Below, one piece after another: positions 43,601 to 52,446 of a stretch of 64,000 bases of DNA; the stretch's first letter is position 1, and each line of letters opens with the position of its first letter. A program made the translations under genes and the position numbers. Source of the stretch: Leptolyngbya ohadii IS1. Its GTDB lineage: Bacteria > Cyanobacteriota > Cyanobacteriia > Elainellales > Elainellaceae. The notes below the pieces were generated by a model. That model ran no database searches, was not told where the DNA came from, and worked only from the letters and a program-made list of their open reading frames with translations. The DNA lies in the NCBI RefSeq assembly GCF_002215035.1, contig NZ_NKFP01000006.1, positions 1,562,530 to 1,626,529 on the forward strand, given 5' to 3'.

Positions 43601-45933
43601 ATTTCTTCGGGTGTCCAATTTCGAGAATGGGCAGAATGAATTGCCAATCCGGCGACAAACTCACCCTGTTTGACCAGTGGAACACCGATATGGGCAGCAT
43701 TTTGGACAGCAGTGTAAGCCGATTGCTGAGCCGGGGATAGATAGGAGTCAGCCGCCACATCCGAGGCTACAACGGTACGACCTTTGCGGAAAGCATCCAG
43801 TAATTCCGCTCCAAAGGACTCAATCGAGTAGCCTCCTCGCAAAGATTTGACTCCGTTGACATAATCCTGTTCCACCACATAATCCGCATCCCGCACCTCA
43901 AAGTACGTCACGCGATTTGCCCCCAGATGTTCGCCCAGTATCCGACTAGCGGTTGCCTGAATCTGGAGGGAGTCATTCAACGGACGAAGTGCATCGTTCA
44001 GGGTGACGAGGAAGGCATCGCGATCGCCATTGCGTCGAACAATCTCTTCGGCTCGTTTGATTTCCGAGAGGTCATAAAAGTAGCAGACCACCCCATAGCT
44101 GCCGTCGGATAACGTGATGCGGTGGAGTTGCCAATCGTAGGACTGAATTTCGTCAATATCGGCTCTGGGTTCAACGATCGGCTGCGAGTAGAACGGTTCT
44201 CCCGTCGCAAGGGTATGGCGAAAGCGATCGATCGCTTCAGTTGCAAAGGGTTCTTGCCAGATGATTCGCAGTGCCTCAGCCAGATCGCGCCCAATCAATG
44301 GTTGAAGATTAAAGGCTCTAACCGCCGTTTGATTTGCCTGCTGAAAGCGAAATTCGGCATCGATCGTGTACACCCCCAATGGGGCATCCGCAACTAAAGT
44401 GGAGAACATCTCCTGGCTCTGGCGTAGAGCAATCTCAATCCGAGTTCGTTCCAGTTTCGTCCAGATGCGGTTTGCCAATTCGCGCATTAATCCAATCTCA
44501 TCGCTGCGCCAGTTGTAAGGCGCTTGATGATAAATACCGAGCGTAAACTTCCATGCACCGTCTCGAATTAACGGGATATTAATCAGCGAACCAATTTTGA
44601 GGGCGGCGAATTGCGCTGGATCAACGATGCGCGGATCGGTTTTGACATCGCGAACAACGAAAATTTGTCCAAGTTTAGCAGCCTGACAAAATTCTGCTGT
44701 GACAAATTCTGGTAAGTAATAAACTCCGACTAAACTCGGTTCATTCTGCTGGTGCCAGCAGTGATCGATCGTCACCAGCTCTGCGCTTTCATCGATTTCA
44801 ATAAACGCACAAACGGATGCTTGTAAATAACGGTGCAGCTGTTCGCCGACGATCTGGATAATGTCTTCAACGCAGGTTGCTTCAGCCAGGTTTTGAGTCA
44901 CCAATGCCAGAAACTCTGCGCCTAACTCTGCCTGCTTGCGAACCGTGACATTACTCGCTGCACCCAGCCACTCAACGATTTCATTCTGGTCGTTCAATAG
45001 AGGGATTGCCCGCGAAAACGTCCAGCCGATCGTTCCATCCTGTTGAATCACCTGATGTTCTAGCTGAAAGGTGCTTTTGGTGCGAATAGCTTCCCCGATC
45101 GCAGCCCTTACCCGCCCCTGCTCCTCCGTGGGAATATATTGCTCAAGCCAGGCTTGATTGGGGTTCTGGGTGCTCGCAAGAAAATTTTTGCCCTCAATCA
45201 GACGCACCTCACGCCAATCCGCACTCATTTTGTACACGATGTCTGAGCTGGCGGTGGTGAACAAGCGGAACTGCTTTTCTGATGCCTGTAACGCTGCCTC
45301 TGCTTGTTTGCTTCTGGTAATGTCGCGCGAGATGCACAAGAGCCGCTCAACCTGCCCATCATTTCCTCGCATCGGGCTAATTTTGATATCCCACCACTTC
45401 AGCTCGCCAGTGAGGGTTGGACCATTGCCCTGAAACGTGTAAACTTCCCCCGCCCTGGCTTGGGCGATCGCCTCGCGTGCTGCCTGCTGGTCTGTTCCCT
45501 GCCAAAATTCTGTCCAGGCGGTGTTGAGGAATGGCTTTATGTCCTGGATGCCCAGCAACACCTGCCCTCCCCGACTCATAAACAGGATTCGCCCCTCCAG
45601 ATCCAGGATCTTGATACAGTCATCGCTGCTGTTGAGAACTTGCAGTACCTGAATGTCCAGGGCTAGATCTGTTTGTTGGGGAGAATCTGCTTCTGCTGTG
45701 GCTTCTGCTGCGGCTTTTCCGGCTATTGGATCATGAGGTGGATTATAGGTTGGATCGTGGGCTGGATTATAGGTTGGATCGTGGGCTGGGTCATGGGCTG
45801 TTAAATCATGGGCTTCAGCCATCCCTTGAGGCACGTTTTGAGATAAACCGTTCCCTGCCGAGCCATTACCTGCCGAGCCATTACCTGCCAAACCATGACT
45901 TGAGGACGTAGAGCGGTACAGTCGATCGGTCAT
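40597..45933 (-). CDS. Hybrid histidine kinase with five PAS and four GAF domains
   Basis: 1778 aa, no membrane segment seen, so probably a cytoplasmic sensor. The first 95 residues are low-complexity, with short tandem repeats ([13 protein letters not shown]). Sensory domains then alternate: two PAS (about 96-335), GAF, PAS ([21 protein letters not shown]), GAF, PAS ([15 protein letters not shown]), GAF, PAS ([15 protein letters not shown]) and GAF to about 1375. HisKA has the phospho-acceptor His in [16 protein letters not shown]. The HATPase has [19 protein letters not shown] and [12 protein letters not shown]. The last 125 residues are a receiver with Asp in [12 protein letters not shown]. 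The broken kinase opposite it shares the same domain types. Ligand and output partner are unknown. Confidence 0.92.
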   Translation of the reverse strand: MTDRLYRSTSSSHGLAGNGSAGNGSAGNGLSQNVPQGMAEAHDLTAHDPAHDPTYNPAHDPTYNPPHDPIAGKAAAEATAEADSPQQTDLALDIQVLQVLNSSDDCIKILDLEGRILFMSRGGQVLLGIQDIKPFLNTAWTEFWQGTDQQAAREAIAQARAGEVYTFQGNGPTLTGELKWWDIKISPMRGNDGQVERLLCISRDITRSKQAEAALQASEKQFRLFTTASSDIVYKMSADWREVRLIEGKNFLASTQNPNQAWLEQYIPTEEQGRVRAAIGEAIRTKSTFQLEHQVIQQDGTIGWTFSRAIPLLNDQNEIVEWLGAASNVTVRKQAELGAEFLALVTQNLAEATCVEDIIQIVGEQLHRYLQASVCAFIEIDESAELVTIDHCWHQQNEPSLVGVYYLPEFVTAEFCQAAKLGQIFVVRDVKTDPRIVDPAQFAALKIGSLINIPLIRDGAWKFTLGIYHQAPYNWRSDEIGLMRELANRIWTKLERTRIEIALRQSQEMFSTLVADAPLGVYTIDAEFRFQQANQTAVRAFNLQPLIGRDLAEALRIIWQEPFATEAIDRFRHTLATGEPFYSQPIVEPRADIDEIQSYDWQLHRITLSDGSYGVVCYFYDLSEIKRAEEIVRRNGDRDAFLVTLNDALRPLNDSLQIQATASRILGEHLGANRVTYFEVRDADYVVEQDYVNGVKSLRGGYSIESFGAELLDAFRKGRTVVASDVAADSYLSPAQQSAYTAVQNAAHIGVPLVKQGEFVAGLAIHSAHSRNWTPEEIALAEEVAERTWAAVERARAEAALRESEAKYRGLFESLDEGYFLADVLFDEDDRPIDIFYLEANPAATRMVGQDFTGRQLKEIAPNYEAYWYEIFGRVVQTGLGERLEQYAEPDQKWYDFYVFKVGDRNSRRVSVVFKDITERKRRDANLTLLAEVSEAFSQLSTAQEIIQTVGAKLGSYLNLATCHVVEIDEAADRSSVFDCWRVPEAPELAGIYRISDFLTPEIHRTLRAGETVAVSDTLNSSRVKADAYAPTGIRGFVTVPFHRFGKWKYLLSITTLQVRHWRDDELELIQELSNRLFPRLERAYAEASLRKSEEKYRSLFESMDEAYAVVEVMADDNGKWNDFLFLEVNPAFVKQTGMEYPVGRKATELLGTPNPRWAEVYGQVAETGEPIRFEEGEATLGRIFDLYVFRLGGEGCRRVAVLFNDITERKQVEATIAADLRDTQLLRDLSAKLATEESIQALYQEIMAAAIVLTHADAGTVQILDEATQELVLLETQGISQKTVEHFHRINASSNTPCGIALRSGVRSFVDFDVPDSEDPDGSMRFHVEGGLLSAQSTPLISRSGKPIGMVSTHWHTRHRPSERELRFLDLLARQAADLIEQRQDAVQRKQLLEREQAAREEAERANRIKDEFLAVLSHELRSPLNPILGWSKLLQNGKLDSAKTAQALATIERNAKLQSELIEDLLDVSRILRGKLSLNVAPVNLANTIRAAMETVRLAAEAKSITVEATLTPDIGLVLGDSTRLQQVIWNLLSNAVKFTPSGGQVNIQLECFDSSAQITVSDTGQGIAPDFLPYVFDYFRQADGATTRKFGGLGLGLAIVRHLVELHGGTVRADSLGEGQGATFTIRLPLMPSPSQADREERPPQPSLDLNGCKILVVDDEPDTRDLVAFVLEQQGAQVTAVTSAREALLMLPQAKPDILLSDIGMPEMDGYMLIRQVRALAPEQGGQIPAIALTAYAGDTNQQQVIAAGFQKHISKPIEPELLIQTIIHLMAPN

Positions 45934-46061
45934 AGCATCCCCATCTCACGCTGGACAGTAATCCACAAATCGTGACCCGCCTCCCCCGTCTGAGGCAGTT
46001 CCAAACGCTGTCGCATCTCTTGTACGAGATTGGCTAACTGGGGAGGGTCGATTTCAGGCAT
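45930..46061 (-). CDS. Small 43-aa protein coupled to the hybrid kinase
   Basis: [43 protein letters not shown] in outline: a short helical, acidic peptide. Its TGA overlaps the kinase ATG as ATGA, which suggests translational coupling. In-frame ATGs at 46073 and 46079 are other possible starts; no good Shine-Dalgarno site marks any of them. Not recognised. Confidence 0.45.
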   Translation of the reverse strand: MPEIDPPQLANLVQEMRQRLELPQTGEAGHDLWITVQREMGML

Positions 46062-46192
46062 AGGGCACGACATCACCATTTTAAGTAGACATACCACGTG
46101 ATATGTCCCCTCCTCTTCTGCCTCAAGACACAAAAGCTTGCTCAGCAGGTATGGCGACTGTATTGTGAGAACTGTATTGTGAGAACTGTGGG

Positions 46193-46957
46193 TTAACTTG
46201 CAACAACTGCTGCCATCCACTTTTCAACAGCTTTGGGGTCCTGAAGCAATTGGGCTTGCATTTGCTGCGCCTGCTCTCCAGGATAGACATCCTCCACTTC
46301 ATCAATCACAGCCTGAAGAGCTGCCCGTACCACTTCCTCCGGGGCAACTTTGGGCGGTGGAAAATTCTTACTCATCCCGGTGTCCACGGTTCCAGGCATC
46401 ACCCCAACCACCAGCGTTTTTTGTGAGGCAAGCTCAGCCCGAATTCCCTGCGTTACCAGTAGTGCTGCTGCTTTAGACGCGCAGTAAGAGGCATTCAAGG
46501 GGAAATTAACCTTTGCCAGCATGGTGAGCATATTGACGATGCACGATGTCGTGCCGCCAGAGACGATCGCCTCACGTCCATTCGCTTTCAGCACTGGAGC
46601 AAACGCCAGAGACATTCGCAGTGTCCCCAGGTAATTGACTTCAATCTCCGATCGCACCTTGTCAAAATTAATCTCTGCAACCAATCGCTGATTGAATCCC
46701 ACCCCGGCATTGTTAATCAGGAGATTCACATCTGAACATGACTCAGCGGCTGCTTTAACCGAAACTTCATCCGTGATATCGAGTGGAATTGGAATAATGC
46801 GATCGGGATCTGTTGCTGCAATATCTTTCAAGCTATCTGGATTACGTGCCCCCGCATAAATGCGATTTGCTCCTGCCGCCTGTAGACCCTGAATGTAGTA
46901 TTGCCCGATACCACCGTTTGCCCCTGTCACTAATGCGATCGAACCTTGAACTTGCAT
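46193..46957 (-). CDS. Short-chain dehydrogenase/reductase (SDR)
   Basis: 254 aa. Classical SDR: cofactor loop VTGANGGIGQ at about 9-18, LLINNAGVG, and the catalytic YCASK with the usual upstream strand, then VMPGTVDTGMS. In the usual Ser position the sequence is VNMLTMLAKVNFPLNASYCASK, so the catalytic Ser is not obvious in this copy. The substrate is unknown. It is divergent from an HxlR-type regulator with a shared 183-bp promoter region, a common pairing in which the regulator controls the enzyme. Confidence 0.9.
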   Translation of the reverse strand: MQVQGSIALVTGANGGIGQYYIQGLQAAGANRIYAGARNPDSLKDIAATDPDRIIPIPLDITDEVSVKAAAESCSDVNLLINNAGVGFNQRLVAEINFDKVRSEIEVNYLGTLRMSLAFAPVLKANGREAIVSGGTTSCIVNMLTMLAKVNFPLNASYCASKAAALLVTQGIRAELASQKTLVVGVMPGTVDTGMSKNFPPPKVAPEEVVRAALQAVIDEVEDVYPGEQAQQMQAQLLQDPKAVEKWMAAVVAS

Positions 46958-47095
46958 GGTGTCTTATCCTTGTGAAGTTTGTCATTCGTCATAGAGATTT
47001 GCCATTGGAGATTTGTCACTTCACGTAATCCGGATCAATGACCTATGACCAGTGACCATGTTCAGGGTATACTCCTACTCACTTTTTCGGAAGTA

Positions 47096-47111
47096 CTTAC
47101 TTTTTTGTAAG
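47096..47111. promoter_or_regulatory. Candidate HxlR operator (CTTAC-N6-GTAAG)
   Basis: An inverted repeat CTTAC-TTTTTT-GTAAG lies in the gap between the divergent SDR and HxlR genes, 30 bp before the regulator ATG. A half-site-like AAGTACTTAC overlaps its left edge. Position and shape fit an operator of the neighbouring regulator. Confidence 0.45.
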
Positions 47112-47140
47112 CTCTCGTGTGAAATGGGAAAGTAACGTAG

Positions 47141-47464
47141 ATGACCAATGAGCTGACTCAGGGCACTGTGTTTGTACAAGCGACGTTGAAAGTGCTGGGT
47201 GGAAAGTGGAAAATTCTGATTTTGTGGCATCTTAAGGACGAGCAGAAACGATTCAGCGAACTCAAACGGCTAATGCCGGAGATCACAGAAAAGATGCTCA
47301 TTCAACAGCTGAGAGAATTAGAAAAAGACGGCGTTGTGAATCGCACCGTTCATGCAAACGTGCCGCCTAAAGTAGAATACTCGTTTACAGAATACGGTCT
47401 AACTCTAAAGCCTGTTCTGCAAGCCCTTTGTAATTGGGGCGAAAATCACTTGAAGCGTAGTTAG
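47141..47464 (+). CDS. HxlR-family transcriptional regulator
   Basis: 107 aa, a single winged-helix domain: VFVQATLKVLGGKWKILILWHL, the recognition region RFSELKRLMPEITEKMLIQQLRELEKDGVVNRTVH, and the wing PPKVEYSFTEYGLTLKPVLQALCNWG. HxlR proteins act as dimers and often sense reactive aldehydes, quinones or oxidants; no N-terminal Cys is present here, so a thiol switch at that position is unlikely. It is divergent from the SDR gene, which is its probable target. Confidence 0.9.
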   Translation: MTNELTQGTVFVQATLKVLGGKWKILILWHLKDEQKRFSELKRLMPEITEKMLIQQLRELEKDGVVNRTVHANVPPKVEYSFTEYGLTLKPVLQALCNWGENHLKRS

Positions 47465-47568
47465 GAAAGTAGCTGAGAAAAGTAACTGAGAAAAGTAGCT
47501 GAGAAAAGTAGCTGAGAAAAGTAGCTGAGAAAAGTAGCTGAGAAAAGTAGCTGAGAAAAGTAGCTGAG
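47465..47568. repeat. Eight tandem copies of a 13-bp unit
   Basis: The unit AAAAGTAGCTGAG is repeated eight times head to tail with only two single-base differences (G in the first unit, A for G in the second). The array begins right after the HxlR stop codon and lies between two convergent genes. A role as spacer, terminator-like element or slippage-prone marker is possible. Confidence 0.95.
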
Positions 47569-47632
47569 GAATCTGAGTCCCTGAATCGCCCTCGAAATGA
47601 AGTTCTCGTCCCTATCCAGCAGCTTGTCTGGA

Positions 47633-50600
47633 TTAATCGGATGGTGGACGTACAGCATTGCAAAGTGTGCGATCGCTCTGCACAACCGCCAAGGGCAGAT
47701 CGCCCTGATTTGCTGCCTGACTTGCTGCCTGTTGCCGATGGTTTAGATAGTCGCTGAGAAGATTGCAGCCTCTAGAAAGCAGTGGATCGAATGCTTCTAG
47801 CCGCCAGAGTTTGGCAGTGCCGTCATCGGATGCGGTTGCGACCAGCTTGCTGTCTGGGCTAAAGGTGACTCTGCGGACGATCGCGTTAGGATGGGCGATC
47901 CATTCTGCTGCCTGCTGCTGAATCTGCAAATTCCACAGTTGAGCGTTGCCGAAATTATCGCCGCTGGCTAAAAACTTGCCGTCCGGGCTAAATGCCACTG
48001 AGTTGACTTCGGCATCGTAAAGCTGGAAGAGATGACTTTGGCGGCGGTTCTGCAAATCCCAGAGGCGGATCGTGCCATCCTGACCAGAACTGGCAAGCCG
48101 CTTTCCGTCTGGACTAAACGCCACGCTATAAGCCGAGCCGAGATGTCCTCCAAGTGCGACGAGGGGCTGACCCTGCAAGTCCCAAAGCCGAACAACGCCA
48201 TCCTGTCCTGCACTGGCGATCTGCTGTCCATCGGGGCTGAATGCCACTTGCCAGACTCGCTGCTGATCTGCCCTCCAGTTCGCTAATGGCTGTCCCTGTA
48301 CACTCCACCGCCGAATCGAGCCATCGTCTGCCGAACTGATAATCTGCTGTCCATCGGGACTGAACTGGACGCTTCTCACCAATCCCTGATGTCCCTCCAG
48401 TGCGATCGCGGGCTGCTCGGAACCTGTCCAGAGGCGAACGGTTTGTCCCTGGGCACTGGCGATCTGCTGTCCGTTGGGGTGGAAGGCGATCGATCGAACC
48501 GCGCCTAAATCTCCCGTGACCGTCGCCAGGGATTCTCCCTGCAAATTCCAGAGCCGAATCGTAGCATCTTCACCGCTGGTTACAAGCTGCTGCCCGTTAG
48601 GACGATTAGCGGGACTGAATTGAATTGCCTGCACCGAGCCTTGGTGTCCTTTTAGCGTGACCTGCTGCTGCCCCTGCAAATCCCACAGGCGCACGGTTCC
48701 ATCATCGCCGCTGCTGACGATCCGCTGTCCATCTGCGCTAAAACTTACCGATCGCGCGGGTCCTGCGTGTCCCTGAAAAACGGCGATCGCTTGACCTGTC
48801 CTGCTCCAGAGCCAAACTCTGCTATCTCCGGCAGCGCTGGTTAGGCGGGTTCCGTCTGGGCTGAAAGCAACGTTCCAGATCTGGCGTTGATGTCCTGGTA
48901 AATTGGCTAACCGCTGTCCCTGCAAGTCCCACAGGCTTAAGTAGCCGTTATCGCCTCCCACCGCCAGAATTTGTCCATCGGGGCTGAAGCGAATAGTGTG
49001 GAGGTCGTCTTCTCCTGCTGGAACGGTTTTGAGTAAATTGCCCTGCAAATCCCACAGGCGGAAGGTTTTATCCTCGGCGGCACTGGCGATCGTTTGGCTA
49101 TCGGGGCTGAAGGCGACCGACCACACATCCTGTTCATGTCCGCTAAACACACGAGACGATCGATCCTGGAGGTTCCACAGGCGCACGGTGCGATCGCGTC
49201 CTGAGCTGGCAAGCCACCGACCATTTGGACTGAAGCTCAGCCCCTTGACCATATCCGTGTGTCCCTGCAATTGCGCCAGGAGGTTTCCCTGCAAGTCCCA
49301 GAGGCGAACCGTGCTATCCCCCCCGGCAGTGGCAATCGTTTGGCTATCCGGGCTGAAGCTGACGTTGAGAATGTGCCCCTGACCCGAATCCCATTCCGTT
49401 TGTTTTTGCCCCTGCCAGTTCCACACGACGACTCTGCCATCCTCCCCGGCACTGGCGATTAGCCTTCCATTGGGGCTGGCGATACTTCTGGCAATGCCCT
49501 GGGATGCATCCAGCCGATTGCGTTCCTGAACGGAAAAGATAGCCTTTTGCAGCGATCCCTGGACTTCCTGCTGGAGACGATCGCTGGGCTGGAAGACTTG
49601 CAGCAGCGGGTGATTGAAGGAATGGGCAGCTCGCAGGGCATCGAGAAACGCATTGAGGGACTGTCCGGCGCGAAAGTTGGCTTCTGCCGATTCTCTGGAG
49701 GCTTGGATTTGATTAATCAATGCACTTCGCTGTCCAATCAAGGCGATCGCCGTTAATCCGCTCAGTCCTGCGATGACGCTAATCACAATTCGCCAGCGCC
49801 AGCTGACATTGCGGCGTTTTTGCAGCACGCTTTCCCGCACAAATTCGCCTTCGATCTGGTTAAACCAGAGGTCGTTGGCATGGAGTTCCTGGTCTAGCAC
49901 GCTCAGATAGGGATTGCTGTCCCAGAGGAAGTGGGTGGGTTTGTCTCCGGGGCGATCCGCTTTTGGCTGCTGGGATGCAGTGCGGCGAGCAAGATGCTGG
50001 AATTCTCGCAATAGATGAGCCGAAATTTGCGCTGCGGTGGTTTCGATCGTGAGAAGCTGTCGATCGATCCAGTTTCCCAGGGGAGCCGCTTTTTCTAAAA
50101 CACCTTTGGGCTGTTCGCGGTGCTGATTTCTCACCTGTGCCCACTCGAATGCCGCCGGAGTGAGTCGCCGCTGCAAAATCAGTTTCTCTTCTTCCTCTTT
50201 TTTCCAGGTCAGCAGTTTTTGCCAGCCTCGCACCAGCGCATCGTGGGCAGGTTCAATGTAAGGGATATTCTCCGCATCCGTGCCTCGCACCAGCAGACGG
50301 GCAGATGAAAAGCGATCGATCGCCGTTTGAACTCTGGTATTTTCTGGTTCCGGATACCTTAGTTCCGCTTCGGGGACTCGCCTTCTTGCCAGTTCACTGC
50401 CCACGGCGACTAAGCGCAGCATCACATGACGAATGGTTTGTGCGTAGGCGCGATCGCTTTCCACTAACGCATCGTAGATTTCATCGGCTCGGCGGGTGAG
50501 GGATTGGGTAACGCCGCCCAGATCGTCGTAGTCTGCCCAGGTCATCGATCGATCGACGGGATCGCCTGTAATCTGCGCGTCCTGGTAGCGGCGGGCGAGT

Positions 50601-52273
50601 TTGAGATACAGTTCGCTCAGGGTAAACGACAGCAGCGGTAACGCTCCTGGCATTCCTGCGACTTCATCAATAAGCCGATTGACCAGATCGCCTCGCGGCT
50701 CGGAGGACTCAAAATACACGACCTTTGCCGACGCGGGTTCCTCGATTACTGCCTGCAATTCGTCGCGGGTCATGGGAGGAACGACAAACCGACCTGCCTG
50801 CCATTGCGGTTCCAGGGGGGTGTTTCTAAACTGGGGTTCAAAGTCCGATCGCAGCGTCATGACCAGATGTACTGCCTGAATTTCCAGTAAGGCTGCCAGT
50901 ACCGCGAGAAACTGCTGTCTTTCCGATTCTTGCTGACAAAGGGTAATTAGCTCCTCCAGTTGATCGATCACCAGCAACAGTTGGGTCTGCGGATGGGATT
51001 GGCTCCAGGCGGCGATCGTTTCTTTGATGGCGGTTGGGTCGGGCGTTTCTGAGGAACCGATAATTTCTTCCTGGAGCAGGCTGTTCAGACTGTTCACCAA
51101 ACCATTCAGCGGCGATTCTCCGGGGCGAAGTGGCGGCAGGATTTTCCAGGACGACTGTTTGCACGGATGATGCTGAGGTTTGAGGCGATCGAGGTGGGGA
51201 ATTAATCCGGCTTTGACTAAGCTCGACTTCCCCGAACCGGACGCACCCAGAACGATGGTCAACGGACGATCGCTCACGGCATCGCAAAGCGTTTCGATCA
51301 GGGCAGTGCGACCAAAAAAGAGGGCGCTATCCTGGACTTCGTAGGATTTTAAGCCGCGATAGGGGTTATTTGCCTCCAGCTCATCCAGGGAGGGGGCGGC
51401 AGGCAGGTTAAGTGGATGACCGGGGGGAAGGAAAATGAATTCGCCTTTGTCGTGCTGCTTTAGGCACCAGATTTGCGGCGTTTGACGGTGGTGGCGATGA
51501 TCGGTTGGAACTTCGATCGCGTCTCGCAGGTACAGGTAGAGTTCGGTGGCGGTAATGATGCCATCGCCTGCGGGTTTTCCGGAACGGGAGGGCGGATAAA
51601 TATCGGCTGCGCCTCGAAGTGCGTCAACCAGGGCGGCGGCAAAGGGGGAATGTTGGGTGTCCTGGGGGGCGGTTCCTCGATCGTTTCTCAGCTCCAGATT
51701 GTCCAGCGCATATTGATCGGATGCGGCAGAGGTAATCACCTGCCAGGCGGGATCTTGAATGAAGCGATCGTAGCGTTCTTTGTGAATGGTTTGGGGAATG
51801 GCAACCAGTTTGCGAGTGCTTGACCAGCGAAACGCGCCTGCAAAACAGCAGTCTAAAATCACGAGGCAATGGCGGCAGGCAAGCTGACTGAGGGCGGCTT
51901 CAACTTCCTGCATAGAAAGGTAGGTGGAGGCATCTCCCAGTCGGGCATCCTGGGGAATCAGATAGCCCTGCGGACCTTCATCTCCGTTGAGGGCGATGCC
52001 GTGACCTGCGAAGTAAAACAAAAGGCGGCTGGGCGTGACCTGGGTAACTGCGGCGGGCAGTTCGACTTCGAGCCAATGTTTGAGGTTCTGGCGGGTGGGC
52101 GAGGGATGGGTGGCATCGGTGATCAGCGTGACCTGATACTGATACTCGCTCTGCAAAATTTCGGCGATCGCTTCTGCGTCCGATCGGGCGGTTCCCAGCG
52201 GGGGAATGCCGTTTTGGTAATGGTTAATCCCAATGACGACGGCAAGGTTGAGTCTGAATTCTGGAGTACCCAT
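47633..52273 (-). CDS. Caspase / nSTAND NTPase / WD40-repeat protein
   Basis: 1546 aa. N-terminal caspase (C14) domain, residues about 1-260, with catalytic His in LLFYFAGHGIAL and Cys in LVILDCCFAGAF. Then comes an nSTAND-type NTPase: NPYRGLKSYEVQDSALFFGR, Walker A VLGASGSGKSSLVKAG and Walker B LLVIDQLEELI. One membrane-spanning segment, VISVIAGLSGLTAIALIG, is at about 822-840. The C-terminus has 14 WD40 repeats, each ending like RLWDLQG, enough for two seven-bladed propellers. By analogy with NLR-like proteins, propellers would sense a ligand, the NTPase oligomerise, and the caspase cleave proteins. The target is unknown. Its neighbour (52447) has a related logic. Confidence 0.92.
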   Translation of the reverse strand: MGTPEFRLNLAVVIGINHYQNGIPPLGTARSDAEAIAEILQSEYQYQVTLITDATHPSPTRQNLKHWLEVELPAAVTQVTPSRLLFYFAGHGIALNGDEGPQGYLIPQDARLGDASTYLSMQEVEAALSQLACRHCLVILDCCFAGAFRWSSTRKLVAIPQTIHKERYDRFIQDPAWQVITSAASDQYALDNLELRNDRGTAPQDTQHSPFAAALVDALRGAADIYPPSRSGKPAGDGIITATELYLYLRDAIEVPTDHRHHRQTPQIWCLKQHDKGEFIFLPPGHPLNLPAAPSLDELEANNPYRGLKSYEVQDSALFFGRTALIETLCDAVSDRPLTIVLGASGSGKSSLVKAGLIPHLDRLKPQHHPCKQSSWKILPPLRPGESPLNGLVNSLNSLLQEEIIGSSETPDPTAIKETIAAWSQSHPQTQLLLVIDQLEELITLCQQESERQQFLAVLAALLEIQAVHLVMTLRSDFEPQFRNTPLEPQWQAGRFVVPPMTRDELQAVIEEPASAKVVYFESSEPRGDLVNRLIDEVAGMPGALPLLSFTLSELYLKLARRYQDAQITGDPVDRSMTWADYDDLGGVTQSLTRRADEIYDALVESDRAYAQTIRHVMLRLVAVGSELARRRVPEAELRYPEPENTRVQTAIDRFSSARLLVRGTDAENIPYIEPAHDALVRGWQKLLTWKKEEEEKLILQRRLTPAAFEWAQVRNQHREQPKGVLEKAAPLGNWIDRQLLTIETTAAQISAHLLREFQHLARRTASQQPKADRPGDKPTHFLWDSNPYLSVLDQELHANDLWFNQIEGEFVRESVLQKRRNVSWRWRIVISVIAGLSGLTAIALIGQRSALINQIQASRESAEANFRAGQSLNAFLDALRAAHSFNHPLLQVFQPSDRLQQEVQGSLQKAIFSVQERNRLDASQGIARSIASPNGRLIASAGEDGRVVVWNWQGQKQTEWDSGQGHILNVSFSPDSQTIATAGGDSTVRLWDLQGNLLAQLQGHTDMVKGLSFSPNGRWLASSGRDRTVRLWNLQDRSSRVFSGHEQDVWSVAFSPDSQTIASAAEDKTFRLWDLQGNLLKTVPAGEDDLHTIRFSPDGQILAVGGDNGYLSLWDLQGQRLANLPGHQRQIWNVAFSPDGTRLTSAAGDSRVWLWSRTGQAIAVFQGHAGPARSVSFSADGQRIVSSGDDGTVRLWDLQGQQQVTLKGHQGSVQAIQFSPANRPNGQQLVTSGEDATIRLWNLQGESLATVTGDLGAVRSIAFHPNGQQIASAQGQTVRLWTGSEQPAIALEGHQGLVRSVQFSPDGQQIISSADDGSIRRWSVQGQPLANWRADQQRVWQVAFSPDGQQIASAGQDGVVRLWDLQGQPLVALGGHLGSAYSVAFSPDGKRLASSGQDGTIRLWDLQNRRQSHLFQLYDAEVNSVAFSPDGKFLASGDNFGNAQLWNLQIQQQAAEWIAHPNAIVRRVTFSPDSKLVATASDDGTAKLWRLEAFDPLLSRGCNLLSDYLNHRQQAASQAANQGDLPLAVVQSDRTLCNAVRPPSD

Positions 52274-52446
52274 AAGCGTAAAAGACCCTGATTCCTTTCA
52301 CGATCAATTTCAGGTTTGATGTCGCGTACCCCTATTGAATTGATGAAGTAGGGCGATCGAGCTTTTTCTACTCAGATCAATTTGAATTCCTCAGTGTACC
52401 TCCAATCCTATTTTCAGCACCACTAAAACAAGATAAAAGAAGTCCC

